DNA of 64,000 nt, from NCBI RefSeq assembly GCF_003660165.1, contig NZ_CP032829.1:124001-188000 (forward strand), in the 5' to 3' direction. Each line of letters opens with the position of its first letter. Positions within the stretch are counted from its first letter, which is position 1. The notes under the pieces are model-generated. The model did not search any database and was not told the origin of the DNA. It saw only the letters and a program-made list of their open reading frames with translations. Below are positions 58,336 to 64,000 of the stretch, piece by piece. Both the position numbers and the translations under genes were made by a program. This stretch comes from Sphingomonas paeninsulae (GTDB taxonomy: Bacteria > Pseudomonadota > Alphaproteobacteria > Sphingomonadales > Sphingomonadaceae).

Positions 58336-59717
58336 TGTCTAGAAACACCAGCGCGGCTTATCGGATTGCCTTCACCTATTCCTGCGCCTTTGCGCTCGCG
58401 ATTCTCGCTTTGGGGGTGACGGTTTACTATGCGGCCGACGCCCAGTTCCGTAACCAGCAGGACGTCGGAATCGCGGAGGGAAGCACGCTCCTCCTGCGCG
58501 AATATTACGAAGGCGGTATTCCTGACCTCAGCGCCGCGATCGCTCAGCGCGAAGAACAGCTTAACAGTGCCGGCTATCGCTATGCGCTTTTCGATCCATC
58601 CGGGGTCCGGCGCGCGGGAACGCTTGCCACGACCAGGCCGAGGGTGGGAAAACAGGATCTGATTGTCGCAGTCTCGCATGGCAAGACCAGCGACGCACGC
58701 GCGCTCGTGACGGAATTGCCAGGGGGGTATCGTTTTGTCACCGCGGTCGATCTTACGGCGCTTGAACGTATCGACACGATCATATTCGAACTGTTCACGG
58801 TGGCGTTCGTCCTCGTCATTCTGATGGGGGTGGGGGCCGCTTTGCTCCTTGGCGGGTATCTGCGAAGCCGTCTCAGCAGGATCAGCGGTACCGCACAGGC
58901 GATCGTCGCGGGCGACCTTGACCACCGCATTCCGGTCAGCGCACGTAACGACGAATTCGATCAGTTGGGCGCGGTCCTCAATGCGATGCTCGACCGGATT
59001 GCACGGCTGCTCGAAAATCTCCGTCAGGTATCGAGCGACGTCGCTCATGACCTGCGGACGCCGCTCGCAAGGCTGCGCGGCCAGATCGAGGCAGCCCTAG
59101 ATGGGGATCAGGATGCGGCGGTTCTCCGCCGCAGTCTGAAGCGGTCCCTCGCGCAAAGCGATGAACTATTGTCGCTATTTGCCGCAATTCTCCGCATTGC
59201 AGAGGTTGAGTCCGGGGCACTGACGCGTCATTTCATCCATATCAGCCTGTCCGAACTCGCGACTGATTTGTACGATTCCTATGCACCGGCGGTGGCGGAT
59301 ACCGGCCGGTTGATCGAAAGCGCGATCGAACCCGGAGCGGACATCGTTGGTGATCGCGAACTTCTCGCTCAGGCGCTGATCAACTTACTCGACAATGCCC
59401 AGCGCCACACGCCACCATCGACGCGGATATCACTCGGCGTAAGGGCCACGGACCGGCATGTGATCGTGACCGTCGCGGATAATGGGCCAGGTGTCGCGCC
59501 CGGCAACCGATCCGTCATCGTGCAGAGATTTGCGCGTTTGGACACAAGCCGAACGACACCGGGGCATGGCCTTGGCTTGAATCTGGTGTCGGTAATCGCC
59601 GAGGCGCATGGCGGAAGTTTGATAATCGAGGACAACGCTCCCGGCCTGCGTGTGTCGATAGTTCTGCCACGCCAAACATTGCGATTTCCCAATCTTGCCC
59701 CAAACCGCCCGGTGTGA
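58335..59717 (+). CDS. Sensor histidine kinase
   Basis: 460 residues from ATG 58335 (TGATG with the regulator). Two membrane segments (SCAFALAILALGVTVYYAAD; FTVAFVLVILMGVGAALLLG) enclose a periplasmic sensor of about 115 residues. Then HAMP (ISGTAQAIVAGDLDHRIPVS), the H-box with His238 (SSDVAHDLRTPLARLRGQ), N-box (ALINLLDNAQRHTPP) and G-boxes (VADNGPGV, GHGLGLNLVSVI). The layout is that of CusS/PmrB-like kinases. Confidence 0.92.
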   Translation: MSRNTSAAYRIAFTYSCAFALAILALGVTVYYAADAQFRNQQDVGIAEGSTLLLREYYEGGIPDLSAAIAQREEQLNSAGYRYALFDPSGVRRAGTLATTRPRVGKQDLIVAVSHGKTSDARALVTELPGGYRFVTAVDLTALERIDTIIFELFTVAFVLVILMGVGAALLLGGYLRSRLSRISGTAQAIVAGDLDHRIPVSARNDEFDQLGAVLNAMLDRIARLLENLRQVSSDVAHDLRTPLARLRGQIEAALDGDQDAAVLRRSLKRSLAQSDELLSLFAAILRIAEVESGALTRHFIHISLSELATDLYDSYAPAVADTGRLIESAIEPGADIVGDRELLAQALINLLDNAQRHTPPSTRISLGVRATDRHVIVTVADNGPGVAPGNRSVIVQRFARLDTSRTTPGHGLGLNLVSVIAEAHGGSLIIEDNAPGLRVSIVLPRQTLRFPNLAPNRPV

Positions 59718-59789
59718 GGTTTCAGGAGTCGGTATGATTAGATAGTGCGCAATGATGTCAGGCATCTGCGACAAGCGAATGGAAAATGA

Positions 59790-61139
59790 ATGAAGCGTCG
59801 CTTGGTACTTCTAAGTGTCTTGCTCATGACTGCTCTTTCGGCTTGCGCATCTTATAATGCCGCGCCGCTCGATCCCCTCACAGCAGTCCTCGCGAAACCT
59901 GACATGGCGATATTGTCGGCGGATGCGGGCAAGATCGACCGTCCGTGGCTGACGCCGCAGTCAATCGACCTCGCCCAGCCTTTGACGCCCAACGCGCTGG
60001 CAGTAATCGCGATAATCGAAAATCCCGACCTGAAAGCGTTGCGCACGAAGTCTGGGGTTGCGGCCGCTCAGGCTTTTGCCGCGCGGCTTTTGCCTGATCC
60101 GACGGCACAACTTGGCTTTGATAAATTGCTGTCCGGTCCCGACGCATTCAACGGTTTTGCGGGACAGCTTGGCTTCGATCTGAACGCATTGCGCACGGCG
60201 CGGGTCACGCGCGAAAGTGGGGAGGCGGCAAAGCGTCAGGTTCGGCTCGATCTGGCATGGGTGGAATGGCAGACAGCGGAGCAGGCACGGCTTCAGGGGG
60301 TTAGGATCGTTGCGTTAGAGGCACAAATCGACCTCGCGAAAGCCAGCGCGACAGCGGCGGAACACCTGTTCCGAGCGGTAGAAAACGCCGCCGGGCGCGG
60401 TGATCTGGCGGCCGGCGAAGTCGATGCGCGTCGTTTGGCGACGCTCGATGCCGACGAGAAATACCAAGCGGCTGCGCGCGACCTGACGACGGCGCGGGGG
60501 GAGTTGAACAAACTGCTCGGCCTGCCTCCCGAAACGACCCTCCACCTCGCCACCCCGCCCCAACCAGCGATTGCTCCCGCGAGTTCGGTACTGGTTACCC
60601 AGGCGATCGACCGTCGCCTCGACCTTCAGGCGCTGCGCGCCGGATATGACGTGGCCGAGGGTGAGATGCACCGGGCGATCCTGAACCAGTTTCCCAATCT
60701 GTCGCTAACCATCGCATCCGCCCGTGACACCGCCGGAAATTATACGCTGGGTCCGCAAGTCGGCTTCACCCTGCCGCTCTGGAATCGCAACCGTGGCGGG
60801 ATCGCGGTGGTCGATGCCACGCGCGCGCAACTTCGAGCCGAATATGACGCGCGATTGTTCCAGACCCGCGCAGAGATTGCGGCAGCGGTCGCAGGACTTG
60901 CAACCATCCGCCAGCAGCGCGCCGAATTGCTCACCAAGCTCCCCGCAATCGAACGCTTCGCCGCCAGCTCGACCCGCGCAGCCCAACGTGGCGACCTCGC
61001 GCTCGCCCTTGCCGCAACCGCCGCGCAATCACTGCGCGATCGAAAGACGACACTTCTCCAACTCGACCAGCAGGCAGCCGAAACGACGATTGCGCTCGAA
61101 CTGCTGTCAGGCGGCCCCAGCGAAGGATGGACCCGTTGA
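59790..61139 (+). CDS. TolC-family outer-membrane channel of an RND efflux system
   Basis: 449 residues. Lipobox LSAC (Cys19) suggests a lipoprotein, as in CusC. Two OEP repeats with long helices (LDLAWVEWQTAEQARLQGVR; ALAATAAQSLRDRKTTLLQL) and LGPQVGFTLPLWNRNRGGIA. First gene of an adaptor/pump operon, 72 bp after the kinase, so the whole run from 57649 may be one transcript. Confidence 0.9.
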   Translation: MKRRLVLLSVLLMTALSACASYNAAPLDPLTAVLAKPDMAILSADAGKIDRPWLTPQSIDLAQPLTPNALAVIAIIENPDLKALRTKSGVAAAQAFAARLLPDPTAQLGFDKLLSGPDAFNGFAGQLGFDLNALRTARVTRESGEAAKRQVRLDLAWVEWQTAEQARLQGVRIVALEAQIDLAKASATAAEHLFRAVENAAGRGDLAAGEVDARRLATLDADEKYQAAARDLTTARGELNKLLGLPPETTLHLATPPQPAIAPASSVLVTQAIDRRLDLQALRAGYDVAEGEMHRAILNQFPNLSLTIASARDTAGNYTLGPQVGFTLPLWNRNRGGIAVVDATRAQLRAEYDARLFQTRAEIAAAVAGLATIRQQRAELLTKLPAIERFAASSTRAAQRGDLALALAATAAQSLRDRKTTLLQLDQQAAETTIALELLSGGPSEGWTR

Positions 61140-62164
61140 AAACGCTCGCACTCATGGCCTTTTTGATGCTCGGCGCGTGCGGCGCAGCGACCGAACCCAC
61201 GACCGAGGCAAGCCCAACCGCGACGATCAGGTCCGCCGTCGCAACGCTCGGCGCGTCGCGCGACGACGTGACCGTCTATGGCGCAGCGGAAGCGGGGCCG
61301 GGCGGCGAACGTTCGGTAATCTCAATGCGTGAAGCGTTATTGGTCGCAATCCTTGCTCCCACCGGCACCGCCGTCAGCGCAGGGCAACCGATCGCCACCC
61401 TGAAACCAAGCCCCTCCGCCGCCCTCGATCTCGCCAGGGCATCCAGCGACGCCACCACCGCCAACGCCGCCCTTGCGCGGGCATTGCGCTTGCGCGCCGA
61501 CGGTCTGGTTAGCGATGCCGACGTCGAAACCGCCCGCGCCGCCGCCCGCACCGCCACGGCTGCAAAGGCCAGCTCAGGCAGCGGCAGCGGCGTCCTGCGC
61601 GCACCCGTTGCAGGCACCGTGCAAAGCCTGACCGCCAAACCCGGCGATCAGATCGCCGCCGGTGCCTCGGTCGCATCGGTTGCCGCCACCGGAGAACGCC
61701 GCGCGCGTTTCGGTGTCGATCCAGCGGTCTCCGCGCGCATCCATCCGGGTCAGCAGATCAGGATCGAGCCGATCAGCGGTGGCGCACCGATCATCGCAAC
61801 CGTCGTCGGCGTCGATCCGGCAGTCGATGCGGCCACACGCCTCGCCTCTGTTTTCGCCCGTGTCCCGGCATCGGTCAGCGTCGGCACCCCGCTTCGCGGC
61901 CATGTCGCGGTCGGCGCATCGGTTTCTGGTGTGACTATCCCCTATGCCGCGTTGCTCGACGAAGCAGGCCAGAGCTTTGTGTTCGTCGTGAACAAGGGCG
62001 CGGTCAAAAAACGTAATGTGTCGCCCGGCAGTACGTCGGGTGAAGCCGTGACCATATTGACCGGACTGCAACCCGGCGAACGCGTCGTTACCGAAGGGGG
62101 CACCGCGCTCGAAGACGGCATGAAAGTGCGCGAAGACCGGCTTGAAAACGGCGCTTCCAGATGA
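61127..62164 (+). CDS. RND efflux periplasmic adaptor
   Basis: 345 residues from ATG 61127; TTG 61136 has better spacing to GAAGGA and overlaps the upstream stop (TTGA), so it may be the true start. Lipobox LGAC. The adaptor order is visible: short lipoyl part, hairpin (LDLARASSDATTANAALARA), lipoyl return (SGVLRAPVAGTVQSLTAKPG) and barrel/membrane-proximal part (AGQSFVFVVNKGAVKKRNVS). ATGA overlap with the pump gene. Confidence 0.88.
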   Translation: MDPLKTLALMAFLMLGACGAATEPTTEASPTATIRSAVATLGASRDDVTVYGAAEAGPGGERSVISMREALLVAILAPTGTAVSAGQPIATLKPSPSAALDLARASSDATTANAALARALRLRADGLVSDADVETARAAARTATAAKASSGSGSGVLRAPVAGTVQSLTAKPGDQIAAGASVASVAATGERRARFGVDPAVSARIHPGQQIRIEPISGGAPIIATVVGVDPAVDAATRLASVFARVPASVSVGTPLRGHVAVGASVSGVTIPYAALLDEAGQSFVFVVNKGAVKKRNVSPGSTSGEAVTILTGLQPGERVVTEGGTALEDGMKVREDRLENGASR

Positions 62165-64000
62165 AGGAACTGATGCGGCGTCACAGCCGCTCGATCTGGC
62201 TAAGCGTCTTCCTCATCACGCTCGCAGGGCTCGTCGCCGCAACACGCCTGCCGGTCGCGCTGTTCCCGCATATCGATTATCCACGCGTTGTCGTGGCAAT
62301 CGATGCCGGCGACCGCGATGCGACCCAGATGGCGGCGGTCGTCACGCGCCCCGCCGAAATCGCCCTGCGGGCAATTCCGGGTGTTACGCAAATCCGTTCC
62401 GTCACCAGTCGCGGCTCCGCAGAAGTCTCGCTGACCTTTGGCTGGGGCGACGATATGGTTGCGGCGACGCTGGCGACACAGGGCGCGCTGGCGACGATCA
62501 TCCCCGATTTGCCTATAGGAACGCGGTTCAGCGTGCGTCGCTCCGACCCGTCGATTTTCCCGGTCGTCGGCCTGTCGCTGACTTCGACAAAACGCAGCGA
62601 CACCGAACTGGCGCAACTCGCCCAGTTAAAGTTGCGGCCTGTGCTTTCGACGGTGCCCGGCGTCGCGGGCGTGGACGTGCTTGGCGGATCGGTCCCGGAA
62701 CTGGAGGTCGAAGTCGATCCGGCCAAACTGCAATCACTCGGCATTACGACGAATGACGTCGCAACGGCGCTCGCCAGCGCAAACAGCATCTCCGCTGTCG
62801 GCAGGCTTGAGGATCGCCACCGCCTCTATCTCGCACTGGTCGAGGACAGGATCGGGAACGAAGCCGACATTGCCGCAATTCCGGTCAAATCGGGGGCAGG
62901 GGCGGCAAGTGGTATTGTCACGATCGGACAGGTTGCAAGCATCCGCCGCGCCACCGCACCCGCATGGACGAAAGTGACATTGAACGGCACCCGCGCGGTG
63001 CTGGTTAACGTCCGTCAGACGCCCACCGCCGACGCAGTCGCGTTGGTCAAGGCGGTCGATGCGCGGATCAAGAGCGCGGCACTTCCCGCCGACGTGAAGA
63101 TCAGCTTTTTCTACGACCAGTCCGAACTCGTCACCGGTGCCGCCAACGCCGTCCGCGACGCCATTTTGCTGGGTGCCGTGCTTGCGGGAATCGTGTTGTT
63201 CGTCTTCCTGCGCAGTTGGCGGTTGATGGTCATTACTGCGTCGATGCTGCCCGCCGTGCTCGCCGCGACCTGCCTGATCCTTTACGTTTTGGGCATGAGT
63301 TTCAACATGATGACCCTCGGCGGTATGGCCGCGGCGGTCGGGCTGGTCGTCGACGATGCGGTCGTCATGCTCGAACATCTGATGCGCCGGCTTCAGGAAT
63401 CTGAGCATGACGGCGAAGGAACCAGACCGTCGATGCTGGCCGCCGCGCGCGAAATGGCGCGACCCCTGTTTGGATCGACAGTGGCAACCATCGTCGTGTT
63501 CTTGCCACTGGCCTTCATCACAGGTGTCACCGGCGGCTTTTTCAAGGCGCTCGCGATCACCATCGTTGCAGCACTCGGCATCTCGCTGCTTTACGCGCGA
63601 TATGTCCTGCCGCTGGTCGCCGACCACTGGTTGACCCCAAAGGATGCAGAGGCCACCGAAAAGGCCGACGGCTTTATGGGCGGCATCATCCGGCGCTACG
63701 AAGGGGGCGTCACACGCGCCCTGAAGCGACCCGGATTGTTCGCTGCCGTTATCGCTACGGTATTGATCGTCATCGGCGCGGTGTCGTGGAACCGGGTCGA
63801 ATCCGGCTTCATGCCAAAGATGGACGAGGGCGGCTTCATCCTCGATTATAAGGCAAAGCCAGGTGCTGCGCTGAGCGACACCGACCGGCTTTTGCGACAG
63901 GTTGAAAAGATCATTCAGGCCACGCCCGAAGTTGCCAGCTATTCGCGGCGCACGGGCATCCAATTGGGTGGAGGGCTGACCGAAGCCGATGAGGGCGATT
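62161..64000 (+). CDS. RND efflux pump permease, 5' part (runs off the window)
   Basis: 613 codons are open from ATG 62161 to the end. First helix IWLSVFLITLAGLVAATRLP, then the RND porter start (DYPRVVVAIDAGDRDATQMA). Helix 4 carries the proton-relay Asp pair (AAVGLVVDDAVVMLEHLMRR), and further helices lead to the second periplasmic loop (ESGFMPKMDEGGFILDYKAK). The FMPKMDEG block resembles heavy-metal (CusA/CzcA) pumps, but the metal-binding Met residues of CusA lie outside the window, so the substrate is open. Third gene of a complete channel-adaptor-pump set. Confidence 0.9.
   Translation, partial: MKELMRRHSRSIWLSVFLITLAGLVAATRLPVALFPHIDYPRVVVAIDAGDRDATQMAAVVTRPAEIALRAIPGVTQIRSVTSRGSAEVSLTFGWGDDMVAATLATQGALATIIPDLPIGTRFSVRRSDPSIFPVVGLSLTSTKRSDTELAQLAQLKLRPVLSTVPGVAGVDVLGGSVPELEVEVDPAKLQSLGITTNDVATALASANSISAVGRLEDRHRLYLALVEDRIGNEADIAAIPVKSGAGAASGIVTIGQVASIRRATAPAWTKVTLNGTRAVLVNVRQTPTADAVALVKAVDARIKSAALPADVKISFFYDQSELVTGAANAVRDAILLGAVLAGIVLFVFLRSWRLMVITASMLPAVLAATCLILYVLGMSFNMMTLGGMAAAVGLVVDDAVVMLEHLMRRLQESEHDGEGTRPSMLAAAREMARPLFGSTVATIVVFLPLAFITGVTGGFFKALAITIVAALGISLLYARYVLPLVADHWLTPKDAEATEKADGFMGGIIRRYEGGVTRALKRPGLFAAVIATVLIVIGAVSWNRVESGFMPKMDEGGFILDYKAKPGAALSDTDRLLRQVEKIIQATPEVASYSRRTGIQLGGGLTEADEGD

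Noticed and set aside
62734-63963. 409-codon minus-strand frame
   Set aside because: Antisense to the RND pump, which is open and conserved through the whole stretch.

Overview
This window comes from an alphaproteobacterium, almost certainly a sphingomonad (Sphingomonas or a close relative). The evidence is the CckA-type hybrid kinase, the alphaproteobacterial LexA motif GTTC-N7-GTTC in front of recA, a PEP-CTERM protein with a sphingomonad-style tail, and the run rpsB-tsf-pyrH-frr-uppS-cdsA-dxr-rseP-bamA-ompH-fabZ. That run has no lpxD/lpxA/lpxB, which fits an outer membrane built on glycosphingolipid instead of LPS. Most of the window is dense chromosomal core. No rRNA, tRNA, intact insertion sequence, prophage or CRISPR array was found by eye.

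Layout. 1-4.3 kb: partial M28-type peptidase, ettA, a decayed AT-richer remnant, ppk2, greB. 4.3-12.2 kb: lytic transglycosylase facing dapA-smpB-DUF2062-cckA, then SOS-controlled recA and a small VOC protein. 12.3-19.9 kb: alaS, a CPA2 antiporter, icd, psd-pssA, and a small membrane protein with its own LexA-boxed promoter. 20-31.1 kb: ribosome/translation, isoprenoid, phospholipid and outer-membrane assembly genes, nearly all coupled by overlapping start and stop codons, then rpmE. 31.1-39.7 kb: an RND adaptor plus outer-membrane factor without a pump, cardiolipin synthase, a small acidic protein, a SOUL protein with a long Lys/Ala/Pro tail, and a solitary RND pump. 39.9-48.6 kb: PilZ, tetR with a fatty-acid-hydroxylase-superfamily gene, DUF2339, and a three-domain Aas-like acyltransferase. 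48.6-52.7 kb: more variable genes (secreted protein, PEP-CTERM protein, two glycosyltransferases, a broken SDR gene). 52.6-64 kb: TonB-dependent receptor, two paralogous periplasmic acid phosphatases, a beta-propeller protein, a two-component system and a tripartite RND efflux operon that runs off the end.

Two broad observations matter for any reader. First, six core genes between 0.7 and 22 kb (ettA, ppk2, DUF2062, cckA, alaS, tsf) each lack exactly one G or C and are out of frame as written, although each restores to a normal length when one base is added. None of the 42 kb that follows shows this. Under-called bases in the assembly are the simplest explanation, because alaS and tsf are essential. 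Second, the small membrane gene between pssA and rpsB has a -35, a LexA box over its -10, a ribosome binding site and an ATG in proper order, making it a candidate undescribed SOS-induced membrane protein. The TonB receptor/phosphatase/TCS/RND locus, with a perfect 38-bp palindrome in front of it, is the best candidate for an undescribed multi-gene system.
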